In this document: piece after piece, positions 35,852-43,248 of the stretch
Layout of the letters: each line of letters opens with the position of its first letter
How positions within the stretch are numbered: position 1 is the stretch's first letter
NCBI RefSeq assembly: GCF_001644015.1
Contig: NZ_LUUI01000092.1
Coordinates: 38,290 to 102,289, forward strand
DNA from: Methylomonas lenta
GTDB lineage: Bacteria; Pseudomonadota; Gammaproteobacteria; Methylococcales; Methylomonadaceae
Length of the DNA: 64,000 nt
Direction of reading: 5' to 3'
Program-made: the position numbers and the translations under genes
The notes under the pieces: generated by a model
Seen by the model: only the letters and a program-made list of their open reading frames with translations
What the model was told of the DNA's origin: nothing
Databases searched by the model: none

Positions 35852-35956
35852 CCCTGTTGTCGGCGCGACGGGGTTTGTAGCCCCGTTGCTTACGTTTTAT
35901 TTCTGGAGCGAGGATGGTTACGCAAAACGTTACGGACGGGTTTACAAAACCCGTCC
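35837..35956. repeat. Three REP-like hairpins next to the RAYT remnant
   Basis: Three hairpins of one kind follow one another: CAACGGGGTTTGTAACCC... (35837-35859), CGACGGGGTTTGTAGCCCC... (35866-35889) and GGACGGGTTTACAAAACCC... (35934-35956). Each has an arm of 7-9 GC-rich pairs around a T/A-rich loop. RAYT enzymes act on exactly this type of repeat, so the cluster and the transposase fragment belong together. Confidence 0.75.
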
Positions 35957-36026
35957 GGCTTTAGACCTGCACGAAAAGCCGTGCAAGCCAATGATTTCAA
36001 ACTCTAACCATCAAAGGCACTCACCG

Positions 36027-36608
36027 ATGCGAATAGACGAAATTGCCGAGTATGTCTGGCTGAATAGTAAAGAGATTGAGTTTGGTGAAATCGATGCCTG
36101 GGATGAAAGCCTATTTACATCCAAATGGGCTAAAGGCAAACCTTTTGAAAGCGCATTAAAGGACTCCGGTGCAGGATGGTATTGGTTTTTGGTAAACATG
36201 AATTATGATGACCTTCACGATGTTGTTAAACCGCCGACACTACCCGATAAAGGCTGCAACATTGGTTTGCTTTCCCACGAGAATAAAGAAGTTTTCGGTT
36301 CTTCTTTGTTATGCGCCAACGAGTCAGGCATCACGGTGATTTACAACGGCCATGAGGCAAATGTCACGTCACGCATCCGCGCACACTTTGCACTTAACAA
36401 CAACAGCACAGGTGCGTTAGGAATAAAGCACTATCCACTTAGCCAAAAGAAATGGGCCGTTCGTTACTTCTCATCACCTTGCTTCACTAACATAGCTGCA
36501 AGTGATAAGTCGCGCATCGAGTTGTTAATGAATTCTTATTCTGGTCGTTGTGCCGTGGAGTCAGCATGGCGCGTCAAAAATGGTTGGCCTGTCTTATGCA
36601 AAGAGTGA
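36027..36608 (+). CDS. Hypothetical protein in gene cassette
   Basis: This 193-residue soluble protein has a Trp-rich N-terminal half (IAEYVWLNSKEIEFGEIDAW, then GAGWYWFLVNMNYDD). I recognise no family. An open frame extends upstream into the REP/RAYT remnant, so I take the ATG at 36027 (AAGG about ten bases before) as the real start. The gene ends two bases before an attC-like site. Confidence 0.65.
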   Translation: MRIDEIAEYVWLNSKEIEFGEIDAWDESLFTSKWAKGKPFESALKDSGAGWYWFLVNMNYDDLHDVVKPPTLPDKGCNIGLLSHENKEVFGSSLLCANESGITVIYNGHEANVTSRIRAHFALNNNSTGALGIKHYPLSQKKWAVRYFSSPCFTNIAASDKSRIELLMNSYSGRCAVESAWRVKNGWPVLCKE

Positions 36609-36609
36609 T

Positions 36610-36680
36610 GGCTAACAAATCATTCCAGCGGACCGTCAAAAAGCTATACTTTTCACTGTCAGCTTAATTCAACCGCTAAA
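36610..36680 (+). repeat. attC-like recombination site 4
   Basis: It starts GGCTAACAAATCATTCCAGCG and contains GACCGTCAAAAAG pairing imperfectly with CTTTTCACTGTC, then GCTTAATTCAACCGCTAAA. The pattern 'TAACAA..CATTC-AGCGGACCG ... GCTTAATTCAA-CG' is that of ordinary gammaproteobacterial attC sites. The right core (CGCTAAA) has decayed. Confidence 0.68.
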
Positions 36681-36697
36681 TTAACAGGGATAATCCT

Positions 36698-37072
36698 ATG
36701 AATGAGCAACAACTTGCACAAGAAATTGCCATGAAAGTACTTAAAGACGTCCAGTTCTGGTCGGCTATAATTGGTTTAGTTGGCGTTATTATTGGTGCAT
36801 TTATAACTATCGCTGGTAATTTTTTACTCCATTCGTACCAACAAAAAAACCAAAACAAACTAGATGAAGCGCGAAAAAAACTATTACGCGAAATGCTTGA
36901 TAACCAAGGCTTCAAAGATGGAAGGTCTTTTGAAACCCTATCTAAAGTTACGGGTGCAGCACCTGAAGAATGCAGGCGCTTGTTAATCGAAATTGGGGCG
37001 AGAGGATTTACATTAGGCGATGACAGAGAAGGCTGGACATATATTAAAAACCGCCCTCTGAGTTCGCAGTGA
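36698..37072 (+). CDS. Membrane-anchored small protein in gene cassette
   Basis: This 124-residue protein has a single membrane helix (about 22-44), a basic/Gln-rich stalk (YQQKNQNKLDEARKK) and a C-terminal winged-helix-like domain (FETLSKVTGAAPEECRRLLIE, then GDDREGWTYIKN). GGGA precedes the ATG. It lies between attC-like site 4 and a truncated site 5, so it is the last cassette of the array. The cytoplasmic domain could bind nucleic acid; this is inference from shape. Confidence 0.68.
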   Translation: MNEQQLAQEIAMKVLKDVQFWSAIIGLVGVIIGAFITIAGNFLLHSYQQKNQNKLDEARKKLLREMLDNQGFKDGRSFETLSKVTGAAPEECRRLLIEIGARGFTLGDDREGWTYIKNRPLSSQ

Positions 37073-37105
37073 ATCTAACCCATCATTCAAGCCCGTGTAG
37101 ATTAG
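37073..37105 (+). repeat. Truncated attC-like site 5
   Basis: ATCTAACCCATCATTCAAGCCCG has the left core (RYYYAAC) and the CATTCAAGC arm seen in site 4, then breaks off at GTAGATTAGCC, eight bases before the MITE. It marks the right end of the cassette array. Confidence 0.5.
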
Positions 37106-37112
37106 CCCTCAA

Positions 37113-37260
37113 TGCCATTAAGTTAAGAAAAAGCTCCCTCTCCTGCTGGAGAGGGTTGGGGAGAGGAGATTTATAATAAGGCAAAAAAGCTTTATTTAAT
37201 CCCCTCATCCTAACCTTCTCCCGGAGGGAGAAGGGATTGTTCTTCCTTAACTTAATGGCA
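37113..37260 (-). mobile_element. 148-bp MITE, copy 1
   Basis: The element is bounded by inverted repeats TGCCATTAAGTTAAG / CTTAACTTAATGGCA. Inside are two hairpins built from CCCTTCTCC...GGGAGAAGG and CCCTCTCC...GGAGAGGG. It encodes no transposase. The same 148 bases recur at 47962, 52839 and 57154. This copy is in reverse orientation and shares a further 58 bases of flank (37261-37318) with copy 3. Confidence 0.88.
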
Positions 37261-37319
37261 GTGACGCGAAGCGTAGGAACGATGCGCTTGGATTTCGGGA
37301 TGTTATTTCCAACCATATC

Positions 37320-37580
37320 CTAAACAACCAGTTCGAGTACCTTCAAATCTTCCGACCAGCAGCCTATGGGATGACCCAAATTGAGTTCTTTATCCTCAAA
37401 CCTTACCAGGAAAACGCTACGTTCGGGCGCTTCTTCTACATAGCCTTTCATGACGATGACGCCACGAGCGCCCTCTTCTGCCAGCACTTCATCTTCCTCG
37501 CTCTCCGGCATACTGCCATCATTAGTGATGCTGTGTGCCGCATAAACCACATCGCCTAAATCCAAATCTTCAATATTCAT
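37320..37580 (-). CDS. Small NifZ-like protein
   Basis: This 86-residue acidic protein is related to the NifZ domain: LDLGDVVYAAHSITNDGSMP corresponds to the 'F-x-x-G-x-x-V-x-x-x-x-N-x-x-x-DG-x-x-P' opening of NifZ, followed by GVIVMKGY and VFLVRFEDKELN. NifZ helps mature the MoFe protein P-cluster. A full-length nifZ is present at 45195, so this is a second, single-domain version. AGGAG lies six bases before the second of two ATGs, which I chose. It is divergent from iscA and shares an intergenic region holding a NifA site. Confidence 0.72.
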   Translation of the reverse strand: MNIEDLDLGDVVYAAHSITNDGSMPESEEDEVLAEEGARGVIVMKGYVEEAPERSVFLVRFEDKELNLGHPIGCWSEDLKVLELVV

Positions 37581-37601
37581 CATGTTCTCCTGAAACAGGT
37601 T

Positions 37602-37617
37602 TGTAGCAAAACCGACA
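37602..37617. promoter_or_regulatory. NifA upstream activator site (TGT-N10-ACA)
   Basis: TGTAGCAAAACCGACA fits the NifA consensus TGT-N10-ACA exactly and stands about 97 bases upstream of the sigma-54 -24 element of the iscA operon, a normal distance for DNA looping. Confidence 0.75.
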
Positions 37618-37713
37618 AAAACAACCGGATTGTAATTAAACAGCTTGCCAATAAGGGTTGGCCAGCGGCCTTGGTCTGTGCAAATTCAGTGGCTTAGCTG
37701 AAGTTTTCTCGCA

Positions 37714-37729
37714 TGGCATGCTGGTTGCT
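37714..37729 (+). promoter_or_regulatory. Sigma-54 promoter of iscA-nifU-nifS
   Basis: TGGCATGCTGGTTGCT has GG and GC exactly ten bases apart, as required for a -24/-12 RpoN promoter (consensus TGGCAC-N5-TTGC). It ends 46 bases before the iscA start and pairs with the NifA site upstream. Confidence 0.8.
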
Positions 37730-37775
37730 TTATCTCTTTACAAAATCAATGCCAAACCGTTCAGGAGATATAAAG

Positions 37776-38183
37776 ATGATTACGTTAACAGATAGCGCTA
37801 TTACTGCAGTAGGCCGTTTTATCAGCAATTCCGACAAGCCGAACGCAGGGCTACGTATTGAAGTGACCGATGGCGGTTGTTCCGGCCTGTCCTATGGTTT
37901 GCGTCTGGAAGATATGGAAACCAAGGAAGACACAGTGATCGATTGCGGTGAAGTCAAAGTATTTGTCGATCCGACCAGCCTGCCACATCTGGATGGCATG
38001 TCCATCGATTTTGTCGACAGCCTGGATGGCTCCGGTTTTAAATTTAACAACCCTAACGCCGTTAAGAGCTGCGCTTGCGGTTCGTCGTTTACAACCGCCA
38101 AGGATGGTGGAAGTGCTGGAACTGACGGGATCAGTTCCTGTACCACCGGCGAAAGCGGTGGCACCCCAAAAACCTGTTCTTAA
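37776..38183 (+). CDS. Nif-specific IscA/HesB-type Fe-S carrier
   Basis: This is a 135-residue A-type carrier. The three cluster-binding cysteines are present: C35 in GGCSGLSYGL and C99/C101 in SCACGSSF. It receives or transfers Fe-S clusters during nitrogenase maturation, working with NifU. After the usual end the protein carries a Gly/Ser/Thr-rich tail with two more cysteines (SSCTTGES, KTCS), which is not typical of IscA. AGGAGATATAAAG before the ATG at 37776 sets the start; the frame is open upstream through the promoter. First gene of the iscA-nifU-nifS operon. Confidence 0.92.
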   Translation: MITLTDSAITAVGRFISNSDKPNAGLRIEVTDGGCSGLSYGLRLEDMETKEDTVIDCGEVKVFVDPTSLPHLDGMSIDFVDSLDGSGFKFNNPNAVKSCACGSSFTTAKDGGSAGTDGISSCTTGESGGTPKTCS

Positions 38184-38201
38184 GCTGCGGAGGCCTTAGC
38201 T

Positions 38202-39113
38202 ATGTGGGATTATTCAGATAAAGTAAAAGATCATTTTTTCAACCCGAAAAATGCTGGTGCTGTGGTCAATGCCAATGCCATCGGTGAAGTGGGCTCCATT
38301 AGCTGCGGCGATGCCTTAAGGCTGTCATTAAAAGTTAACGAGGATTCCGAAGTCATCGAAGATGCTGGCTTCCAGACCTTTGGTTGTGGTTCGGCCATTG
38401 CCTCATCGTCGGTGTTGACCGAGATCATCAAAGGTATGACTTTGGACGAAGCCTTGAAAGTCACCAATCAGGACATTGCTGCCGAATTGGATGGCTTGCC
38501 ACCGGAAAAAATGCATTGCTCTGTAATGGGCCGCGAGGCTTTACAAGCAGCGGTTGCCAATTATCGAGGCGAAGAGTGGAAGGACGACCATGAAGAAGGC
38601 GCCTTGATTTGTAAATGTTTTGCCATCGATGCGGTGATGATTGAAGAAATGGTTTGGGCGAATAAACTCCGCACCGTGGAAGACGTTACCAACTACACCA
38701 AAGCCGGCGGCGGTTGTGCGGCTTGCCATGAAGACATCGAAGCCATTCTGGAAAAAGTCTTGAAAGAACGCGGCGAAAGCTTTGATCCGACGGCTGCCTC
38801 TATCGAAAAAGAGGCCGTGGTTGCCGAGAAAAAACCCCTCACCAATTTGCAACGCATCAAAAAAATTGAAGAAGTTTTGACCGCATTGCGCCCGCAATTG
38901 ATGGCGGACGGCGGTGATGTTGAACTGGTGGAAGTGATTGGTAATACGGCTTATGTGAACATGACCGGCGCCTGCAATGGTTGCCAAATGGCCGCTATGA
39001 CGATTGCCGGCATTCAACAGCGCTTGATGGAAGTGCTGGGCGAATTCATCAAAGTTGTCCCCGCTTCGGAAATGTCAAAATTGGTCAACATCCAGGAGGC
39101 TAGCCATGCATGA
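38202..39113 (+). CDS. nifU: NifU Fe-S cluster scaffold
   Basis: This 303-residue NifU has all three modules: an IscU-like N-domain with C35, C62 and C106; a central permanent [2Fe-2S] domain with C137/C139 (ICKCF) and C172/C175 (GGCAACHED); and a C-terminal Nfu domain with the CNGC pair at 258-261. It assembles clusters from NifS-derived sulfur for delivery to nitrogenase. The stop overlaps the nifS start by eight bases. Confidence 0.97.
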   Translation: MWDYSDKVKDHFFNPKNAGAVVNANAIGEVGSISCGDALRLSLKVNEDSEVIEDAGFQTFGCGSAIASSSVLTEIIKGMTLDEALKVTNQDIAAELDGLPPEKMHCSVMGREALQAAVANYRGEEWKDDHEEGALICKCFAIDAVMIEEMVWANKLRTVEDVTNYTKAGGGCAACHEDIEAILEKVLKERGESFDPTAASIEKEAVVAEKKPLTNLQRIKKIEEVLTALRPQLMADGGDVELVEVIGNTAYVNMTGACNGCQMAAMTIAGIQQRLMEVLGEFIKVVPASEMSKLVNIQEASHA

Positions 39114-40320
39114 TATTTATCTGGATAACAACGCCACTACCCAGGTGGATCGCGCTGTAGTGGATGCCATGATGCCGTTTTTTACTGAACAATTCGGTAA
39201 CCCATCATCGATTCATCGATTTGCCGACGGCGTGGCACGCGGTATCAAAAAAGCCCGCAGTCAAGTGCAGGAGCTGCTAGGTGCTGAGCACGATTCGGAG
39301 ATTATTTTTACCTCCTGCGGTACTGAATCCGACTCAACGGCTATTTTATCGGCCATCAAAGCCCAGCCAAATCGCAAAGAAATCATCACGACTGCGGTTG
39401 AACATCCGGCGATTTTGAGCCTGTGTGATTACCTGGAAAAAGAAGGCTATACCATACACCGGATGCCGGTAGATAAATGCGGTCGCTTGAATCTGGAAGC
39501 CTACAAAAATCTGCTATCGGATCAGGTGGCTATTGTATCGGTGATGTGGGCCAACAACGAAACCGGCAATATTTTCCCGGTCGAACAAATGGCCGAAATG
39601 GCCAATGCCGCTGGCGTGATGTTTCATACCGATGCGGTACAGGCCGTCGGCAAAATACCGATGATGTTGCAGGATACCAAGATTGACATGCTGAGCGTAT
39701 CGGGCCACAAACTGCATGCACCCAAAGGCATAGGCGTGTTGTACTTGCGCCGCGGCACCCGCTACCGACCTTTGCTACGCGGCGGACATCAAGAACGTGG
39801 TCGCCGGGCCGGCACCGAGAATACAGCATCTATCGTGGGCTTGGGAAAAGCCTGTGAGCTGGCGATGGAGTTTATGGAATTTGAAAACAACCAAGTAAAA
39901 GCCATGCGAGACCGGCTGGAGCGCGGCATTGTGGAACAGATTCCGCATTGCTTCATCACCGGCGATATAAATAACCGCCTGCCTAACACCACCGATATTG
40001 CTTTCGAATACATTGAAGGCGAAGCTATTTTGATGTTGCTGAACAAGGCTGGTATCGCGGCGTCCAGTGGTTCCGCCTGTACATCCGGCTCATTGGAGCC
40101 GTCCCATGTGATGCGGGCGATGGATATTCCGTATACCGCCGCCCACGGCACCATCCGCTTCTCGTTTTCACGCTACAACAAAATGAGTGAAGTCGATGAA
40201 GTGCTGAAAGTCATGCCGGATATTGCGGCGGCTTTACGAAAACTATCGCCTTATTGGGATAGCGTTAACAATGCCCCGGTTACCGATCCCGAGCAGGCAT
40301 TTCAGCCGACGTATGCCTAA
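39106..40320 (+). CDS. nifS: NifS cysteine desulfurase
   Basis: This 404-residue PLP enzyme releases sulfur from cysteine for NifU. The PLP lysine is K202 in [11 protein letters not shown] and the persulfide cysteine is C325 in [11 protein letters not shown]. The N-terminal [15 protein letters not shown] is typical of NifS. AGGAGG six to seven bases before the ATG at 39106 fixes the start inside the end of nifU. A small hairpin element follows the stop. Confidence 0.97.
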   Translation: MHDIYLDNNATTQVDRAVVDAMMPFFTEQFGNPSSIHRFADGVARGIKKARSQVQELLGAEHDSEIIFTSCGTESDSTAILSAIKAQPNRKEIITTAVEHPAILSLCDYLEKEGYTIHRMPVDKCGRLNLEAYKNLLSDQVAIVSVMWANNETGNIFPVEQMAEMANAAGVMFHTDAVQAVGKIPMMLQDTKIDMLSVSGHKLHAPKGIGVLYLRRGTRYRPLLRGGHQERGRRAGTENTASIVGLGKACELAMEFMEFENNQVKAMRDRLERGIVEQIPHCFITGDINNRLPNTTDIAFEYIEGEAILMLLNKAGIAASSGSACTSGSLEPSHVMRAMDIPYTAAHGTIRFSFSRYNKMSEVDEVLKVMPDIAAALRKLSPYWDSVNNAPVTDPEQAFQPTYA

Positions 40321-40352
40321 TAATACGCGTACGAAATAACTTCAACGCCTTG

Positions 40353-40394
40353 CGCCCTCTCCCACCGGGAGAGGGCTAGGGTGAGGGAATTAAA
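40353..40394 (+). repeat. Partial MITE-related hairpin after nifS
   Basis: GCCCTCTCCC-ACC-GGGAGAGGGC is a perfect ten-pair hairpin, followed by CTAGGGTGAGGGAATTAAAT. It matches one internal hairpin and its downstream sequence in the 148-bp MITE (GGGAGAAGGTTAGGATGAGGGGATTAAAT) but lacks the terminal repeats. It may be a decayed fragment, and the stem could also weaken read-through from nifS. Confidence 0.6.
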
Positions 40395-40467
40395 TGATCG
40401 AGTTAATTCGCGCGCATTCCGGCCTACCTGGTTTCTATTTAAACCGTCCATTTATCAGAGGATTTTT

Positions 40468-40728
40468 ATGGCCGAAGACCTTATAGCACTCCGTTCAGTA
40501 TTATCTCGAATGGAAAGTGCTTTGAGCAATATCAGTGAACTCGACGCAGAAGTGCTTGAGTTCATTGATGCACATTATCCGGATATGCTGAATGATCAAA
40601 AAGTGATTCAGGTGTTTAAAAATGTCGGTGATGCGGAAGATGAATTACAACGACAATTTAATTTCCTGCGCGCACGCTTAACAGCTGGCATACCAGAGTT
40701 TAAAAGCCTTTGTGATGCAGAAGGTTAG
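40468..40728 (+). CDS. Small helical protein downstream of nifS
   Basis: This 86-residue, acidic, helical protein (MAEDLIALRSVLSRMESAL, then a second helical hairpin with QRQFNFLRARLTAGIPEF) is not recognised. AGAGGATTTTT before the ATG at 40468 is a reasonable start site; the frame extends upstream into repeat sequence. Small helical hairpin proteins are common in nif clusters, but I cannot assign this one. No own promoter is visible. Confidence 0.65.
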   Translation: MAEDLIALRSVLSRMESALSNISELDAEVLEFIDAHYPDMLNDQKVIQVFKNVGDAEDELQRQFNFLRARLTAGIPEFKSLCDAEG

Positions 40729-40737
40729 TCAAAATAC

Positions 40738-40820
40738 GTAGGGTGGGCACGCTTTTTGTGCCCACACGGCATTAAAGTTATTGCCCTAAAGGGTGGGCAG
40801 AAAAGCATTACCCACCCTAC
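40738..40820 (-). repeat. 83-bp palindromic element, copy C
   Basis: The element runs from GTAGGGTGGGCACG to TACCCACCCTAC and contains inner TGTGCCCAC and GGGTGGGCAG arms. Its reverse complement aligns over its full length of 83 bases with copies at 56228 and 57034, which have the same ends. It is typical of a bipartite REP/BIME element. Confidence 0.8.
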
Positions 40821-40909
40821 AACTGTCCTTGGCTATATTTAAGTCATTGCATCGACAGCATTTATTCATAAGGCATTTAAATGTGTTTTGAACCAGCAAT
40901 ATTTACCTC

Positions 40910-41269
40910 TCATCCCACATCTGCCAACAAACTTTCATAAGGAATACGTAAACCATCATGCAGGCGCTTGATCATACGCAGACTTAACGGGCGTTTACGG
41001 TTGAGCACTTCCGACACTCGGCCACTGCTGCCGATATAGGCTTCAAGGTCACGGGCGCTGAGGTTTTGTTGTTCCATACGGAATTTTATGGCTTCAATCG
41101 GGTCGGGCGGCGTGATCGGATAATGTTTGTTTTCGTATGCTTCGATCAGGGTTACCAATACTTCCATTTCATCGGCCTCCGGGGTGCCATCATCGGCCTG
41201 GAATATTGCTTCCAAACGTTCAAATGTGGCTTTTAATTCTTCGTTGTTTCGGATGGGCTTAATAGTCAT
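40910..41269 (-). CDS. higA: HigA-type antitoxin
   Basis: This 119-residue protein has a C-terminal helix-turn-helix of the XRE/HigA kind (EQQNLSARDLEAYIGSSGRV, then SEVLNRKRPLSLRMIKRLHD) and an acidic N-terminal helical arm. It should neutralise the HigB toxin and repress the pair by binding the operator upstream. Its start overlaps the toxin gene by 11 bases; toxin-first order is characteristic of higBA. The pair lies on the strand opposite to the nif genes. Confidence 0.88.
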   Translation of the reverse strand: MTIKPIRNNEELKATFERLEAIFQADDGTPEADEMEVLVTLIEAYENKHYPITPPDPIEAIKFRMEQQNLSARDLEAYIGSSGRVSEVLNRKRPLSLRMIKRLHDGLRIPYESLLADVG

Positions 41270-41567
41270 TTACAGTCTCCACATCGATCATGTCGTATTG
41301 GGTATGAGTACCGACAAATTTTATCCAGGCAATGCCAGCACGATATTGCATTTCCACTACCAATCGGTATTTGTTGCCAACAATATTGAATACCACTCGG
41401 TTGTTACCGCAAATGCTGGCATTACGGTACTGCGCTTTGATTTCTTGCGGCGATGCCCAATTGGCTTTGATAACTTCTTCGTACCAACTTTCTAGTGGTC
41501 CTTTGGCATCTCGATACTCGGGCTGCTCCCAGAATTTCTTGATCGTACTTTTAGCGATGATACGCAT
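41259..41567 (-). CDS. higB: HigB-type mRNA interferase toxin
   Basis: This 102-residue RelE-fold toxin shows MRIIAKSTIKKFWEQPEYRD and the W-x-x-P-x-x-I-K-x-x-Y segment (WASPQEIKAQYRNASICGNN). RVVFNIVGNKYRLVVEMQY and the closing FVGTHTQYD follow. This is the HigB_toxin family, which cleaves ribosome-bound mRNA. A strong sigma-70 promoter and a small palindrome lie directly upstream. Confidence 0.9.
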   Translation of the reverse strand: MRIIAKSTIKKFWEQPEYRDAKGPLESWYEEVIKANWASPQEIKAQYRNASICGNNRVVFNIVGNKYRLVVEMQYRAGIAWIKFVGTHTQYDMIDVETVNDY

Positions 41568-41584
41568 GATTTAAAAATTATTTT

Positions 41585-41629
41585 CTCCCGTAATGGGAGG
41601 ATTATAAACAACTCAAACATATTCATCAA
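41585..41629 (-). promoter_or_regulatory. Sigma-70 promoter and operator of higBA
   Basis: On the minus strand, TTGATG (41629-41624) and TATAAT (41606-41601) are separated by exactly 17 bases, a near-consensus promoter. A palindrome CTCCC-GTAAT-GGGAG (41585-41599) follows the -10 box and is well placed for HigA autorepression. Confidence 0.8.
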
Positions 41630-41754
41630 ACCCGGAGGCAAATACTGCAAATGTGCTTGGGCACAAAAGCCTTGCCCATCCGACCCTTGCTAACCGTCAG
41701 TCTCAACCGGTTGAGACATCATAAAACACCCCATCCACACTATCCATCCAGCTT

Positions 41755-41770
41755 TGTAGGTTTTACGACA
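41755..41770. promoter_or_regulatory. NifA upstream activator site for nifV
   Basis: TGTAGGTTTTACGACA matches TGT-N10-ACA exactly and lies about 85 bases upstream of the nifV sigma-54 element. Confidence 0.75.
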
Positions 41771-41854
41771 ATTTGCTTTTCCTGCTGGGTATTATCTTGT
41801 CGATGTTGCGCCAAACAACCCTCTCATCCCGCTAATTTCGGCTTTTTCAACAGT

Positions 41855-41870
41855 TGGCAAGCGTTTTGCT
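41855..41870 (+). promoter_or_regulatory. Sigma-54 promoter of the nifV operon
   Basis: TGGCAAGCGTTTTGCT shows GG-N10-GC spacing and an RpoN-like context, and ends 50 bases before the nifV ATG. The gap between higB and nifV (about 350 bases) otherwise holds only the NifA site and the higBA promoter. Confidence 0.8.
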
Positions 41871-41920
41871 TTGTAAGTTATGACAGCGATTTTCGCTAAC
41901 TGCTTACTTAAGGTATAGCC

Positions 41921-43045
41921 ATGATATTTGACCCTCGCAGCATCATTATCGACGACACCACGCTCCGCGACGGCGAACAATCGGCTGGGGTAGTGTTTTC
42001 GCTGGAGGAAAAACTGACGATTGCCCAACAGCTGTCTGCCATGGGCGTACCGGAACTGGAAATTGGGATTCCGGCTATGGGTGAGCAAGAACGGGAAGAA
42101 ATAAAAGCGATTGTCGCATTAAATCTGCCCAGCAATTTATTGGTGTGGTCCAGGATGCGCAGTGACGATTTAAAGCATTGTTTAGGCTTGGGGGTTGGCA
42201 TGGTCGATTTGTCGATTTCTGCTTCTGACCAGCATATACAACACAAACTCAAACAATCGCGTAGCTGGGTGTTGGCAACCATAGAGCGTTGCGTCAAAAC
42301 CGCTATCGATGCAGGCATGCAGGTTTGTGTCGGTGCCGAAGATGCCTCCCGGGCCGACAGCGACTTTCTGGCCCAGATGGCAGAAACCGCACAAAAAGCC
42401 GGCGCCAGTCGGATTCGGTTTGCCGATACGGTCGGCATCATGGAACCATTTGGGGTTTTGGATGCTATTCGAAAACTGCGGAGCGTTACCGATATGGCGA
42501 TCGAAATGCACGCTCACGATGATTTGGGTTTAGCTACTGCCAATACTCTAGCCGCAGCAGTAGCCGGGGCCACGCATGTGAATACAACGATTAACGGCCT
42601 AGGCGAACGCGCCGGTAATGCGGCATTGGAAGAAGTGGTCGTCGGTTTGAAACAGCTGTACAACATAGACACCGGCATAGACCTGAGGAATTTCACGGCT
42701 TTATCGCACCAGGTGGCCACAGCTTCCGGCGACACCATTGGTAGTCGCAAAAGCTTGATTGGTCGAGATGTTTTTAGTCATGAAGCCGGCATACATGTCG
42801 ATGGTTTACTGAAAGATCCCAACAATTATCAAGGTGTGGATCCGGCCCTGCTCGGTCGTAACCATCAACTGGTTTTGGGCAAGCATTCCGGTAGTCAGGG
42901 AGTGATGTATGCCTATCAACAACTGGGTATTGTGATTAACCGCCTACAGGCCGGGCTTCTGTTACCGCAGATTCGACAATTTGTCAGTATCAACAAGCGT
43001 GCGCCGCAATCTGCGGATTTGAATCAATTTCTTCTGAGTCTTTAG
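41921..43045 (+). CDS. nifV: NifV homocitrate synthase
   Basis: This 374-residue TIM-barrel enzyme condenses acetyl-CoA and 2-oxoglutarate to homocitrate, the organic ligand of FeMo-cofactor. The metal/catalytic motif DDTTLRDGEQSAGV opens the barrel; MHAHDDLGLATAN and NTTINGLGERAGNAALEEV are the other conserved blocks. The C-terminal regulatory domain of alpha-isopropylmalate synthase is absent, as is normal for NifV. It heads an operon under its own NifA/sigma-54 control. Confidence 0.96.
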   Translation: MIFDPRSIIIDDTTLRDGEQSAGVVFSLEEKLTIAQQLSAMGVPELEIGIPAMGEQEREEIKAIVALNLPSNLLVWSRMRSDDLKHCLGLGVGMVDLSISASDQHIQHKLKQSRSWVLATIERCVKTAIDAGMQVCVGAEDASRADSDFLAQMAETAQKAGASRIRFADTVGIMEPFGVLDAIRKLRSVTDMAIEMHAHDDLGLATANTLAAAVAGATHVNTTINGLGERAGNAALEEVVVGLKQLYNIDTGIDLRNFTALSHQVATASGDTIGSRKSLIGRDVFSHEAGIHVDGLLKDPNNYQGVDPALLGRNHQLVLGKHSGSQGVMYAYQQLGIVINRLQAGLLLPQIRQFVSINKRAPQSADLNQFLLSL

Positions 43046-43056
43046 TGAGGTTTGTC

Positions 43057-43248
43057 ATGAATGTAAACGCCAAAGTAGTCTCGATGCCTTGTAGCGTCTA
43101 TGAAAATAGATCAGAAGTTACAGCCAGCATTTCGCAAGCTGAATCGCGGCTGCCTGAGATCAATGAAGACGACCGCTATCCTGGGTCATTTTTCAGAGTA
43201 CCAGGTTTGCCCACGCCGGGAAATACTACCTGGAGCTTAGCAAAATGA
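43057..43248 (+). CDS. Small unknown ORF between nifV and cysE
   Basis: This 63-codon frame ([20 protein letters not shown] ...) has GAGG six bases before the ATG. Its stop overlaps the cysE start as ATGA, which supports real translation. The sequence is short, acidic in the middle and ends [12 protein letters not shown]; no family is recognised. It could serve mainly to couple translation of nifV and cysE. Confidence 0.5.
   Translation: MNVNAKVVSMPCSVYENRSEVTASISQAESRLPEINEDDRYPGSFFRVPGLPTPGNTTWSLAK

Noticed and set aside
35820-35960. CRISPR-like repetition of GGGGTTTGTA-type units
   Set aside because: Only three units of differing sequence and irregular spacing, each a hairpin; fits REP elements near a RAYT remnant, and no cas gene is present.
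40353-40394. Rho-independent terminator after nifS
   Set aside because: The stem is strong, but no T-run follows on the plus strand and the sequence matches part of the MITE family, so it is recorded as a repeat.
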